In this document: in pieces, positions 52,026 to 61,337 of the stretch
Position numbering within the stretch: the stretch's first letter is position 1
Layout of the letters: every line of letters starts with the position of its first letter
Source: Granulicella sp. WH15
GTDB taxonomy: Bacteria > Acidobacteriota > Terriglobia > Terriglobales > Acidobacteriaceae
Direction: 5' to 3'
Assembly (NCBI RefSeq): GCF_009914315.1
Contig: NZ_CP042596.1
Span: 1,364,001 to 1,428,000, forward strand
DNA: 64,000 nt
Made by a program: the position numbers and the translations under genes
The notes under the pieces: model-generated
The model's database searches: none
Told to the model about the DNA's origin: nothing
Seen by the model: only the letters and a program-made list of their open reading frames with translations

Positions 52026-54467
52026 ATGCTGAAGCTTTACCGTATCTCGATTGCGATTCTTGTCGCCTTTGTGTTGTCGCCTCTTGCACAGGGACAGCCC
52101 GCGCCGCTCGATCCGACGCGGAACCTCCACGCGGTTGCCGAGCCCGCGCACACGCCGCTGCCTGAGGAGTACATCTGGACTGCGGACGATGTGACTGTGT
52201 TGCGGCCCGATCATGGCAAGTATCCGTGGAACCGGCCGGAGCTGCGCGTGCAGCCGCACGTATTCCGGGCACACTTTCAGGTGGCTACGCTGCCCCATGC
52301 CGCGACGCTCTACGTCGCAGGGCCGCGTGAGGCGCATGTGTTTGTAAACGGCCACAAGGTCGATGACTTCTACCTCAACATCGACGAACCTATCGGTTTC
52401 CATGTCTTTCATGCGGATGCTGCCAGCGCACTGAAGGTAGGGGATAACGTGATTGCTATAGAGGCTGTGCGTGGGCGCGGCATCGTGAGTGGTGGTGGCC
52501 CGTTGGCGACACAGCAGTTGACTTATGGCGAGGTGGTCGTTGCGAAGATCGTGCCTGCGGCCTTTGGCGTGAACGCACCCGCGCTGGTGATCTCGAATAA
52601 GAACTGGAGATCGAGCGCGAAGGCCGATGAACATTGGAGCGATCCGGGTTTCGATGACTCGTCGTGGAAGACGGTTCAGTCGCTGGGACCAGTGGAGTCG
52701 GATGTAGACCTGCGGCAGTGGTCCGCCGATGCAGGGATGTATGGCTGGCCCGGTTACAAGGGAATGTCGGCTGCGCTGCGCACGTTCGCACTGCCTGCGG
52801 CGAAGGTCTCGCATGTGTTCGCGGGGCGGGGAAGTTTTGCCAATCTTGATGCGCTGACGGGGGCTTCGGGAAAAGGATCATTTACAGTTACAAATAACAA
52901 TACGACAGTGACGGATGCCGATGCACCCTCTCTACTGCTGGATTTTGGCCGTGAAATGGCCGGCCGGCTGCTGGTGGAGTCGTCCTCTTCTGCGGTGAGC
53001 ACGCTCTCGATCGCTTACGGCGAGTCGGAGATCGAGGCGCTATCGACGGGCATTAGCACAGGGCAGCAAGGCGGCAACTACCTGGGGACGAACCTGCTCG
53101 ACGTGCCCGCGAACAGCGTGGCCCGTGGGCCGAAGTCGGGCTTCCGCTATGTGCGGATACGCTTTCTGCGCGGCGCCCCGGTGGTGGCGTTCAAGTCGAT
53201 TCGCGTGGAGGGGATCTACTATCCCGTGACCTACGCGGGCAGCTTCGAGTCGTCGGACCCGCTGCTGAACCGCATCTGGGAGACGGGTGCTTACACCGTA
53301 CACTTGTGTATGCAGGACGGCATCTGGGACGCAGTAAAGCGCGATCGTGGCCGTTGGGTCGGCGATATGGATGTGGAAGGCCGTGTGATCTCGACGGCGT
53401 TCGGCGACAGCGCGCTGATGCAGGAGACGCTGCGGGCACTGGTGCCTGCAGGCGGCGGCCCGGTCAATGGCATCACGAGCTACTCGGCGCTGTGGGTGAC
53501 CTCGCTCTACAACCTCTACTGGCACGATGGGAATCGAGAGTTTCTCGCCAGTCAACATGATGCGCTGCTGCACATCCTCGCTAACATGGATGCGGGCCTC
53601 GACCCAGATGGGATGTTCACCAACGCCAAGCATCAGTGGCTCTTTGTCGATTGGTCGCCGGGCTTATATGCGGTGACGCGAGAGGCGATGATCGGCACCA
53701 ACATGCAGTATGGGCTGGCGTATCGCGAGGCTGGCGAACTGCTGCTGAGACTGGGCGACAAGGCTAACAGCGAGAGGTATCGCCAGCAAGGCGAGAAGAC
53801 GTTAGCCGCCGTGCGCAGCCGGTTTCGCGATACCGACGCGCCAACCTATGGTACGACGTGGCAGTTGAATGCACTGGCATTGCGAGCCGAGGACTACGAC
53901 ACGCAGGCGATGCAGCAGGTATGGTCGCGCGTGCTCTCGCACGTCAAGCAGGACGTGCCCACAGACCAGGTGGTGAGCCCTTACTTCAACCTGACGGTGC
54001 TGGATGCAATGGCGAAGTCGGGGCATGCGCGGGAGGCGCTCGACTGGATGCGTATGTATTGGGGAGGCATGTTGGCCGAGGGCGCGACGAGTTTCTGGGA
54101 GTCGTACGATCTGCGTTGGCCAAAGGGCAACTCGCACCTCTCACTACAGGCCGATGGCACCAGCGGTTACTTCGTCTCGCTCGCGCACGGTTGGTCCTCC
54201 GGGCCAACGGCGTGGCTGGCGGAGAACGTGCTCGGCATCACTCCGGCCAGCCCCGGATACGACAAGGTTGAGATCCGCCCGAACCTGCTGGGCCTCGAAT
54301 ACGCCAACGGATCCGTACCCACACCGCATGGGGTCATCGCGATCCACGTCGATCAGCAGAAGGGCATCGAGCTTGATCTGCCGGGCGATATCCAGGCGAC
54401 GGTAGTGTATGGCAGCCAGACGCATAGCCTCAGCAAGGGCGGACACTACAGCTTCGCGGCGAACTAG
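52026..54467 (+). CDS. Secreted GH78 alpha-L-rhamnosidase family protein (copy 2)
   Basis: 813 residues from ATG 52026, with a signal sequence ([19 protein letters not shown]). Same architecture as copy 1, with parallel motifs: [125 protein letters not shown]. The two genes share about 100 bases of 5' DNA and must have overlapping promoters. The frame is open upstream, but the signal peptide fixes the start. Its stop overlaps the convergent MaoC stop by four bases. Confidence 0.9.
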   Translation: MLKLYRISIAILVAFVLSPLAQGQPAPLDPTRNLHAVAEPAHTPLPEEYIWTADDVTVLRPDHGKYPWNRPELRVQPHVFRAHFQVATLPHAATLYVAGPREAHVFVNGHKVDDFYLNIDEPIGFHVFHADAASALKVGDNVIAIEAVRGRGIVSGGGPLATQQLTYGEVVVAKIVPAAFGVNAPALVISNKNWRSSAKADEHWSDPGFDDSSWKTVQSLGPVESDVDLRQWSADAGMYGWPGYKGMSAALRTFALPAAKVSHVFAGRGSFANLDALTGASGKGSFTVTNNNTTVTDADAPSLLLDFGREMAGRLLVESSSSAVSTLSIAYGESEIEALSTGISTGQQGGNYLGTNLLDVPANSVARGPKSGFRYVRIRFLRGAPVVAFKSIRVEGIYYPVTYAGSFESSDPLLNRIWETGAYTVHLCMQDGIWDAVKRDRGRWVGDMDVEGRVISTAFGDSALMQETLRALVPAGGGPVNGITSYSALWVTSLYNLYWHDGNREFLASQHDALLHILANMDAGLDPDGMFTNAKHQWLFVDWSPGLYAVTREAMIGTNMQYGLAYREAGELLLRLGDKANSERYRQQGEKTLAAVRSRFRDTDAPTYGTTWQLNALALRAEDYDTQAMQQVWSRVLSHVKQDVPTDQVVSPYFNLTVLDAMAKSGHAREALDWMRMYWGGMLAEGATSFWESYDLRWPKGNSHLSLQADGTSGYFVSLAHGWSSGPTAWLAENVLGITPASPGYDKVEIRPNLLGLEYANGSVPTPHGVIAIHVDQQKGIELDLPGDIQATVVYGSQTHSLSKGGHYSFAAN

Positions 54468-54916
54468 ACGCGGGTAAGTTTGCGTTCGACGAGCAGCAGG
54501 TGTTCGGCTACGAGAACCGTCTCGCCACGCTGATTCTTCACCTCGAGTCCTTCGACGACGATGCCGTGCGCGGGCCGCTTGGCGTCGTCGCGTAGCTCCC
54601 TGATGAAGACGCGGACGTGGATGGTGTCGTTGAGAAAGACCGGCCGCACGAAGCGCAGGCGATCGTACCCATAGCTCATGGCGCGCGGGTTGATGGCCCC
54701 GGCGGTCATGCCGACGGCCACGCTGAAGACCAGCGTGCCGTGAGCCATGCGCTGGCCGAAGGGCTGGGTCTTGCACCACTCCGCGTCCATGTGGTGCGGG
54801 TAGAAGTCGCCGGTCTGTCCGGCGTGCAGCACTACGTCGGTCTCGGTGATGGTGCGGCCGACGGTCTCGCGTTCGGTGCCGAGGATGAAGTCTTCGAAGA
54901 ACATCTCGCTGGTCAT
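54464..54916 (-). CDS. MaoC-like hot-dog-fold dehydratase/hydratase
   Basis: 150 residues from ATG 54916 (AGGA upstream). [65 protein letters not shown] is the R-hydratase/MaoC signature, with the D-x4-H catalytic pair in GDFYPHHMD. These enzymes hydrate 2-enoyl-CoA or related acyl-CoA. An operator-like dyad lies upstream (54943-54959), shared with the divergent binding-protein/CoA-transferase operon. Its presence beside a CoA-transferase implies CoA-thioester chemistry in this sugar locus. Confidence 0.9.
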   Translation of the reverse strand: MTSEMFFEDFILGTERETVGRTITETDVVLHAGQTGDFYPHHMDAEWCKTQPFGQRMAHGTLVFSVAVGMTAGAINPRAMSYGYDRLRFVRPVFLNDTIHVRVFIRELRDDAKRPAHGIVVEGLEVKNQRGETVLVAEHLLLVERKLTRV

Positions 54917-54942
54917 AGTTCGTTCCTATAGGTTTCTGCGTG

Positions 54943-54959
54943 GTTCCGGTTAGCGGAAC
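54943..54959. promoter_or_regulatory. Operator-like dyad, site 1
   Basis: GTTCCG-GTTAG-CGGAAC, perfect 6-bp arms around five bases, in the divergent gap between the MaoC start (54916) and the binding-protein start (55042). Matches the sites at 59831 and 59942. Confidence 0.6.
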
Positions 54960-55041
54960 ACACCCGCGTTGACATACCACTCGCAAACTTATCATCCTGA
55001 TCGAGAGTGTGGACCATCTTCCTTCCCCTCCCAACGAGGCC

Positions 55042-56184
55042 ATGATCGAGCTTACCGGTATTACCTGGAACCATACGCGCGGCTATCTGCCGATGGTCGC
55101 GACCGCGCAACGCTTCTCCGAGCTGCATCCCGAGGTCTCGATCACGTGGCAGAAGCGTTCGCTACAGCAGTTTGCTGACGCGCCGCTGGCCGATCTCGCC
55201 GCGCGCTTCGACATGATGGTGATCGACCATCCATCCATGGGCGAGGCCGCGCACGCCGGGCTTCTGCTGAAGCTGGACGAGCACCTGCCGCTGGAGTTTC
55301 TGGCCGATCAGGCTGCGAATTCGGTGGGCCAGTCGCACGCGAGTTACAACTACGAAGGCCACCAGTACGCGCTGGCGATTGATGCGGCGACGCCCGTGTC
55401 GGGTTGGCGACCGGACTTGCTCGCGCGAGCTGGGGTTGAAGCACCGAAGACCTGGGACGACCTGCTGACGCTCGCGCGGCGCGGACTGGTGACGGTGCCG
55501 GCGATCCCCATCGACAGTCTGATGAACCTCTTCATGCTGGCGAATGCGCTGGGCTCGGAGCCCTTTACGACGCGGGGTGAGGTGATCGCGGCCCCGCAGG
55601 GCATCGCGGCGCTCCGGATGCTTCGCGAGTTGGTGCAACTTAGCGCGCCGGGATCGATCGAGCGCAATCCGATCAAGACGTGGCAGTTACTGGCCGACTC
55701 GGACACGGTGGCATACTGCCCGTTTGCCTATGGCTACTCGAACTACGCACGGCTGGGTTATGGCGCGCATGTGCTGCACAATGGCGGTCTGGTGAGCTTC
55801 GAGGGCAAGACGTTGCGGTCGACGCTGGGAGGCGCGGGGCTGGCTATCTCGCGGAGTTGCAAGCATCTGGAGACAGCGCTGGCGTATGCCGAGTTCACGG
55901 CCTCCGAGTTGACGCAGAGGACGCTGTACGTGGAGTCGGGCGGCCAGTCAGGGCATCGCGCCGCGTGGCTGAGCGCCGAGGTGAACGCGCACACGCACGG
56001 CTTCTTCGCCAACACGCTGCCGACGCTCGATGCGGCGTGGGTACGTCCGCGCTGGCCGGGCTTTATCGGCTTTCAGGATGAGGCTTCGAACCTGGTGCAT
56101 CACTACCTTGTGCACGGCGGAGAGGAGTTGCAGGTGCTTGAGAGCATGAATCAGGCGCTCAAACAGGCGGAGGGACGGGCATGA
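55042..56184 (+). CDS. Solute-binding-protein fold without a signal peptide (1)
   Basis: About 380 residues from ATG 55042 (GTG 55009 would add 11 residues). It resembles extracellular sugar-binding proteins of ABC importers: [107 protein letters not shown]. No signal peptide or lipobox is present with either start, and no permease or ATPase is nearby. It is translationally coupled (ATGA overlap) to the CoA-transferase, so a cytosolic role with CoA enzymes is more likely than transport. Function unknown. Confidence 0.75.
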   Translation: MIELTGITWNHTRGYLPMVATAQRFSELHPEVSITWQKRSLQQFADAPLADLAARFDMMVIDHPSMGEAAHAGLLLKLDEHLPLEFLADQAANSVGQSHASYNYEGHQYALAIDAATPVSGWRPDLLARAGVEAPKTWDDLLTLARRGLVTVPAIPIDSLMNLFMLANALGSEPFTTRGEVIAAPQGIAALRMLRELVQLSAPGSIERNPIKTWQLLADSDTVAYCPFAYGYSNYARLGYGAHVLHNGGLVSFEGKTLRSTLGGAGLAISRSCKHLETALAYAEFTASELTQRTLYVESGGQSGHRAAWLSAEVNAHTHGFFANTLPTLDAAWVRPRWPGFIGFQDEASNLVHHYLVHGGEELQVLESMNQALKQAEGRA

Positions 56185-57338
56185 TGAAGCCACTTGAAGG
56201 TCTATTGGTAATTGACTTTTCGCAGTTTCTCTCAGGCCCGTCGGCCAGCCTGCGGCTTGCGGATATGGGCGCGCGCGTCATCAAGATCGAGCGGCCGGGC
56301 GCGGGCGATCTCTGCCGTCAGCTTTACATCTCGAACCTCTCGCTCGACGGCGACTCAACGCTCTTTCACTCGATCAATCGCAACAAGCAGTCCTACGCCG
56401 CCGATCTTAAAAACCCGGCAGACCTTGAGATTATCCGCAAGTTGTTGCTGCGCGCCGATGTGATGATTCAGAACTTCAGGCCGGGCGTGATCGAGAAGAT
56501 CGGTCTAGGCTACGACGCGGTGCGCGAGTTGAATCCGCGTCTGGTCTACGGTGAGATAACCGGCTACGGCAACACCGGCCCCTGGCGCACCAAGCCGGGG
56601 CAGGACCTGCTGGTGCAGGCGCTCTCGGGGCTGCCCTACCTGAACGGTGATGCCGCGCAGCCGCCGGTGCCCTTTGGGTTGGCGGTGGCGGATATGATGG
56701 CGGGCGCACATCTGGTGCAGGGACTGCTGGCCGCACTGGTGCGGCGCGGCATTACAGGGCTTGGCGGCAAGGTTGAGGTGTCGCTGCTGGAGTCGATTCT
56801 GGACCTTCAGTTCGAGGTATTGACGACCTACCTGAACGACGGCGGTAAGGCTCCCGAGCGCAGCGCCGTAAACAACGCCCATGCCTATCTGGGAGCGCCG
56901 TATGGCATCTACACGACGGCCGATGGTTACCTGGCGCTGGCGATGGGATCGATCCTGCGCCTGGGCGAGCTGCTCGATTGCCCCGCGCTGGCGACGTACA
57001 CCGATCCGGCCTCGCTCTTCGATCAGCGCGATGAGATCAAGGCGATCCTGGTGCAGCATCTGAAGCATCAGACGACCGGGCACTGGCTTGCGATCCTCGA
57101 ACCTGCCGATATCTGGTGCGCGGATGTGCTGACGTGGGACCAGCTCTTCGCACACGATGGTTTCAAGGTGCTGGAGATGGTGCAGACGGTGGAGAGCAGG
57201 CCGGGTTGCGATCCGTCGGCAACGATGCGGACCACGCGCTGTCCGATCCGCATCGACGGCGAGCTGCTGACCAGCTCCATCGCCGCTCCGAGGATCGGGG
57301 AGCATAACCAGGTGATCGCGGAAGAGTTCGGCCTCTAG
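56181..57338 (+). CDS. CaiB/BaiF family III CoA-transferase
   Basis: 385 residues from ATG 56181, overlapping the previous stop. [44 protein letters not shown] is the family N-terminus; [49 protein letters not shown] and [18 protein letters not shown] (with the catalytic Asp) follow. It moves CoA between carboxylic acids through an aspartyl-CoA intermediate. It is flanked by two binding-protein-fold genes and near a MaoC hydratase, so it probably activates an acid derived from the sugar catabolised here (inference). Confidence 0.93.
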   Translation: MMKPLEGLLVIDFSQFLSGPSASLRLADMGARVIKIERPGAGDLCRQLYISNLSLDGDSTLFHSINRNKQSYAADLKNPADLEIIRKLLLRADVMIQNFRPGVIEKIGLGYDAVRELNPRLVYGEITGYGNTGPWRTKPGQDLLVQALSGLPYLNGDAAQPPVPFGLAVADMMAGAHLVQGLLAALVRRGITGLGGKVEVSLLESILDLQFEVLTTYLNDGGKAPERSAVNNAHAYLGAPYGIYTTADGYLALAMGSILRLGELLDCPALATYTDPASLFDQRDEIKAILVQHLKHQTTGHWLAILEPADIWCADVLTWDQLFAHDGFKVLEMVQTVESRPGCDPSATMRTTRCPIRIDGELLTSSIAAPRIGEHNQVIAEEFGL

Positions 57339-57355
57339 CCGATGAGGATTGGCCT

Positions 57356-58606
57356 ATGAGCCGTGCGCAGCAGTTCCGTATTGCGGTCCGCAAGTATGCA
57401 CCGTTTGAAGAGGCGATTCGAGAGCAGTGGCGAGTCTTCGAAGCAGAGGCGCAGACGGGACTCGCACTCGACCTGGTGGCGCTCGATTTACATCCTCTGG
57501 AGGAGGCGTTCTTTGCCTCGCACGGGATGCGCGACGGGCGCTGGGATGTCGCGTTCGTGGCAACAGACTGGATTGCGGCGATGCACGCGCAGGGGTGCGC
57601 GGTGGATCTTGCACCGCTGCTTCAGGCCGAACCTCCGCAGGATTATCCGGCGGGCTGGACCGACTCGCTGCTACGCCTGCAAAGGGTTGGAGACGCGGTG
57701 CTGGGCGTGCCCTATCACGATGGGCCGGAGTGCCTGATCTATCGCGGCGATCTCTTCGAGGATGCCGCGCTGCGTGCAAATTACAGGCAGCTGTTCGGCA
57801 TGGAGCTTGCGCCGCCAACGACGTGGACGGAGTTCCATCGCATCGCGCGGTTCATGCACCGGCCGGAGCAGGGCATCTACGGCACGGTCTTCGCGGCGTT
57901 TCCCGATGGCCATAACTCGGTGTACGACTTCCTGCTCCAGCTCTGGACGCGGGGCGGCGATCTCTTCGATGCCGCCGGGCGAGTTCGCTTCGAGACGCCC
58001 GAGGCGATGGAGGCGCTGACGTTCTATCGGGCGATCCTCGCGGACCGTGACGCCGCGCACCCGGACTGCCTACAACTCGATTCGGTCGCGGCTGGCCTTG
58101 CGTTTGCGGCAGGCAAAGTGGCAATGATGATCAATTGGTTCGGCTTCGCGACTATGGCGCACACCTCGCCGGACTCGGCTGTGCGGGGGCTAGTGGACGT
58201 GACCGATATTCCGCACGAGGGGCAGGGCAGCACGGCCTCGCTGAACGTGTACTGGATTCTTGCGATCGCTGCCGGTAGCCCTCATCCTGAGGTCGCGTGG
58301 CGTTTTCTGCGTCATGTGCTGATTCCGGCGATGGATAAGCTGACGACGACGATGGGGGCGATTGGATGCCGTCGATCCACCTGGCACGATGCTGAGGTGA
58401 ATGCGGCGATTCCGTTCTACCACCGGATTGAGCAGCTCCACGCGAATGCGCGCGAGATTCCGCAGCGTGCAGACTGGCCGCGCATCGCCGCGATCATCGA
58501 CGAGCTGGTGACGGCAAACATTACTACGGACAGGCCCGTTGCAGAGCTGCTGCGCGATGCTGACGAGAAGCTTGCTTCCGACCAGCGGGAGGACCTCAGA
58601 AAATAA
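57356..58606 (+). CDS. Solute-binding-protein fold without a signal peptide (2)
   Basis: 416 residues from ATG 57356 (GAGG upstream). Fold motifs: FRIAVRKYAPFEEAIREQWRVFEAE, WDVAFVATDWIAAM, AVLGVPYHDGPECLIYRGDLFED, PPTTWTEFHRIARFM, VYDFLLQLWTRGGDLFDAAGRVRFETPEAMEAL, AAGKVAMMINWFGFA, YWILAIAAGSPHPEVAWRFLRHV. Again no signal peptide. It lies 17 bases after the CoA-transferase. The last ~13 codons (EKLASDQREDLRK) fall in repeat copy D, so the C-terminus was shaped by the repeat. Confidence 0.75.
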   Translation: MSRAQQFRIAVRKYAPFEEAIREQWRVFEAEAQTGLALDLVALDLHPLEEAFFASHGMRDGRWDVAFVATDWIAAMHAQGCAVDLAPLLQAEPPQDYPAGWTDSLLRLQRVGDAVLGVPYHDGPECLIYRGDLFEDAALRANYRQLFGMELAPPTTWTEFHRIARFMHRPEQGIYGTVFAAFPDGHNSVYDFLLQLWTRGGDLFDAAGRVRFETPEAMEALTFYRAILADRDAAHPDCLQLDSVAAGLAFAAGKVAMMINWFGFATMAHTSPDSAVRGLVDVTDIPHEGQGSTASLNVYWILAIAAGSPHPEVAWRFLRHVLIPAMDKLTTTMGAIGCRRSTWHDAEVNAAIPFYHRIEQLHANAREIPQRADWPRIAAIIDELVTANITTDRPVAELLRDADEKLASDQREDLRK

Positions 58607-58647
58607 CTTACCCACACCTTTCCGAGAACGATACGAAGTACTAGCGG
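58568..58647 (+). repeat. Dispersed hairpin repeat, copy D (partial)
   Basis: Only the right arm TTCCGACCAGCGGGAGG (58576-58592) and tail (CCCACACC, TCCGAGAACGATACGAAGTA, CTAGCGG) remain. It overlaps the end of the upstream binding-protein gene and provides the TAG stop of rhaT (58641-58643), as copy A does for the Fis-like gene. Confidence 0.7.
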
Positions 58648-59741
58648 CTCTTGAGGTAGTTGCCATAGCCGACGACGAGGGTGGAGGCGACCAGTAACGC
58701 GAAGCCTAACGCTCCAGTCGAGCGGGTTTTGCGGCTGGTTCCGCTCCATTCGTGCAACACGGCTCCCCATAGGGTCGCGAAGAGGATTGTGCCCGCCATG
58801 TGCAGAGTCCAGCTACTGAAGTCGTAGCGGCCCATCTTGGTCTGCCCCATGGAGTAGAAGAAGAACTGGAAGTACCAGAGCAGGCCCGCGAGCGCCGCGA
58901 AGGCGTAGTTGAGGAGAGTGCGGCGTGGGCCGAGGCTCGTGTCTGAGTCGGCAGAGCGGCCAAGAAACTGGCTGGCGGAGCGGTTCCTGAGGAGCAGGCC
59001 GCCGCACCAGAGAGCATTGGTCGTAAAGCCTCCCCAGAGTACGACGACGAGCGCGGGCAGACTCTGCCATAGGCCGCTGCGGCTATGAGCTGCGAGAGTG
59101 TCGCGGGCGGCATCGCTGATGGGCTTGCCTGCGGCCAGTCCATAGTCGAAGCAGGCACCCATAATCCCGGCAAAGCTGGCGATGACGATGCCGCGGGAGA
59201 AGGCAAACTCGCCCCGTCCTCCGGGAGAGGCGGCTTCGTTGGCTCTGGCTCCGGCCAGCTCGCGCTCCTTCATGTGTCCGGCGATGCCGCTGACCACAAT
59301 AGCCGCGAGGCAGACGGCCACGCCGAGCAGAATGACCTGTCCTGCACGCTCGGCTGCGATGGCGGCGAGCTGGCCTGCGAAGAGCGGCGGCACCAGAGTC
59401 CCGAAGGCGGTGCTGAAGCCGAGAGCGATGGTGTAGCCAAGAGCGATGCCCAGGTAGCGCACGCCGAGCCCAAAGAGCAGGCCGCCGATGCCCCACATCG
59501 CTCCCCAGAACCAGGCGTAGAAGATCGTGGAGGAGTCGGCGCTATGGAGGATGCGGCCCAGCTCGGGGACGAGCAGCGCTGCTAGCAGCAGGGGAGCGAC
59601 GATCCAGCTGAAGCAGCCCTGGACGAGCCAGTAGATCTCCCACGACCACTGGCGGATGCCGCGAAATGGCAGGTAGCAGCTGGCCGCGGAGAGGCCGCCG
59701 GTCCAGTGGAAGAGGACGCCAAGAAACGGGTTGGGATTCAA
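58641..59741 (-). CDS. rhaT: L-rhamnose/proton symporter
   Basis: 366 residues from TTG 59741, chosen because AAGGAG lies seven bases upstream and the family N-terminus starts here (FLGVLFHWTGGLSAASCYLPFRGIRQWSWEIYWLVQGCFSWIVAP); an upstream GTG 59765 adds eight residues. About ten membrane helices follow (FYAWFWGAMWGIGGLLFGLGVRYLGIALGY; LLWYFQFFFYSMGQTKMG). It imports L-rhamnose released by the GH78 enzymes. No rhamnose isomerase or kinase genes are in the window, so catabolism is encoded elsewhere or by another route. An operator-like dyad lies at 59831. Confidence 0.92.
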   Translation of the reverse strand: MNPNPFLGVLFHWTGGLSAASCYLPFRGIRQWSWEIYWLVQGCFSWIVAPLLLAALLVPELGRILHSADSSTIFYAWFWGAMWGIGGLLFGLGVRYLGIALGYTIALGFSTAFGTLVPPLFAGQLAAIAAERAGQVILLGVAVCLAAIVVSGIAGHMKERELAGARANEAASPGGRGEFAFSRGIVIASFAGIMGACFDYGLAAGKPISDAARDTLAAHSRSGLWQSLPALVVVLWGGFTTNALWCGGLLLRNRSASQFLGRSADSDTSLGPRRTLLNYAFAALAGLLWYFQFFFYSMGQTKMGRYDFSSWTLHMAGTILFATLWGAVLHEWSGTSRKTRSTGALGFALLVASTLVVGYGNYLKSR

Positions 59742-59830
59742 ACAGGGCTCCTTCTCGAGCTGCACCAGCCTAACCTGCTCGCTGTGGCGTTGTGTTGTCT
59801 GCCAGGGGCAAATTGTGTGGGAGAGAGCAT

Positions 59831-59847
59831 GTTCCGCTTAGCGGAAT
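59831..59847. promoter_or_regulatory. Operator-like dyad, site 2
   Basis: GTTCCG-CTTAG-CGGAAT (TTCCGC/GCGGAA arms around TTA), 90 bases upstream of rhaT in the divergent gap with the regulator gene. Confidence 0.6.
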
Positions 59848-59941
59848 AAATTTACTCCCAGATGAGGCTCTATTGCGGTGTCGGAGAGCAACTCCTGAAC
59901 CTGGGTCCCAACTCTGCACTGATTCATATACACTTTCTCCC

Positions 59942-59958
59942 GTTCCGGAAACCGGAAT
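59942..59958. promoter_or_regulatory. Operator-like dyad, site 3
   Basis: GTTCCG-GAAAC-CGGAAT (TTCCGG/CCGGAA arms around AAA), 28 bases upstream of the regulator's ATG 59986, where binding would repress its own transcription. Confidence 0.6.
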
Positions 59959-59985
59959 AATAATTCCTTATAGTTCGGAGTTCTT

Positions 59986-61218
59986 ATGGTCGCCTCTCCC
60001 ACAACTCGCAAGATGACAGATAGCGCCGAATCGTCGATGACTGCACCGGTAAGACGCGGTGATCGCAACGAATCGCAGACCGTGTTGCGTGCCTGCGAAG
60101 TGATGAAAGCCTTCCGGTCTCTGGGCGAAGAACTCACGTTGACGGATGTGATCGAGCGCACGCAACTGCCGAAGACGACGGTCTTTCGCCTGCTGCGTAC
60201 GCTAATTCACGGCGGCCTGCTCGAGCGGGCCAGCTCCGGTGTCTATCGCAATCGCTTCGGCCCGGTCACGGCGCGGCCGTTCCGCATCGGCTTCGCGGCG
60301 CAAGGAGACTCGGAGTTCTCGCGCGCGGTGATGCAGAACGTTGAGACAGCGGCGGCGCGGGAGCACGTGCATCTCATCACGGTGAACAACCGTTACTCGG
60401 CGCGCGAGGCGTTGCGCAATGCGGACCTGCTTATCAAGGAGCAGGTGGACCTGGTGTTGGAGTTCCAGACCTATGAGCGCGTAGCTCCGGTGATCGCCTC
60501 GAAGTTTCTGGAGGCGAATACGCCGGTGATCGCCATCGAGATTCCGCATCCTGGAGCGACTTACTTCGGGGCCAACAACTACAAGGCCGGGTTGATCGGC
60601 GGCAAGGCGCTGGGTCGTTGGGCGCGTGAACACTGGGAGGGCAAGGTGGACCAGATCCTGCTGCTGGAGCTGCCCATCGCCGGTTCGCTGCTGGAGTTGC
60701 GCATCACCGGGCTGGTCGATGGCCTGCGTAACGAGCTGCCCTCCATCGTGAATGTGCCGGTCGCGCACCTGAACGGGCGTGGCGACTTCGAGCAGGTGCT
60801 GGAGGTGGTGCGGCAGTATCTGCGCCGGTCTCCCGCGCGGCGGACTCTGATCGGCACGGTGAACGATGTCTGCGCGCTGGCTGCACTGCGGGCGTTCGAC
60901 GAGGCCGGGGCCAGCGATAAGTGCGCCGTTGTCGGCCAAAACGCGATCCGCGAAGCGCGCAACGAGCTGCGTCGTCCGGACACGCGTCTGGTGGGCACCG
61001 TGGCGTACTTCCCGGAGCGTTACGGCGACGAGATCATTCCGTTGGCGCTGGGAATTCTTCAGAAGAAGTCGGTTCCCTCGACGGTCTTCGTCAAGCACCA
61101 ACTGGTGACCCCGCGCAACGTGGACCTGATCTATCCGCTGGATGAGCGGCACGACGTCAAGCTCGGCTTTCCCAGTCCCGCGGCGCGGTCGCATGGGGGA
61201 TTTGCGCTCGCCCGGTGA
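59986..61218 (+). CDS. Hybrid regulator: IclR-type winged helix fused to a periplasmic-binding-protein sugar sensor
   Basis: 410 residues from ATG 59986 (CGGAG upstream). Residues about 28-85 (ESQTVLRACEVMKAFRSLGEELTLTDVIERTQLPKTTVFRLLRTLIHGGLLE) are an IclR helix-turn-helix. Residues about 95-390 are a type 1 periplasmic-binding-protein domain as in LacI and ribose-binding proteins (FRIGFAAQGDSEFSRAVMQNVETAA, EQVDLVLEFQTYERVAPVIASKFLEANTPVIAIEIPHPG, LIGTVNDVCALAALRAFDEAGA). IclR proteins normally carry a GAF-like effector domain instead. It is divergent from rhaT and flanked by the dyads at 59831 and 59942, so it is the likely local regulator; the ligand would be a sugar. Confidence 0.85.
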   Translation: MVASPTTRKMTDSAESSMTAPVRRGDRNESQTVLRACEVMKAFRSLGEELTLTDVIERTQLPKTTVFRLLRTLIHGGLLERASSGVYRNRFGPVTARPFRIGFAAQGDSEFSRAVMQNVETAAAREHVHLITVNNRYSAREALRNADLLIKEQVDLVLEFQTYERVAPVIASKFLEANTPVIAIEIPHPGATYFGANNYKAGLIGGKALGRWAREHWEGKVDQILLLELPIAGSLLELRITGLVDGLRNELPSIVNVPVAHLNGRGDFEQVLEVVRQYLRRSPARRTLIGTVNDVCALAALRAFDEAGASDKCAVVGQNAIREARNELRRPDTRLVGTVAYFPERYGDEIIPLALGILQKKSVPSTVFVKHQLVTPRNVDLIYPLDERHDVKLGFPSPAARSHGGFALAR

Positions 61219-61337
61219 TTCCGCATGTTGGATTGCGCGGACGGCGCAGAACATGGCTGCCAAATGCCCGCGCGCTGGGTTACTCTTCCGCAGACATGGA
61301 GCTGGGCACGTCCATGTAGCAAGGATCAGGTCACGTT

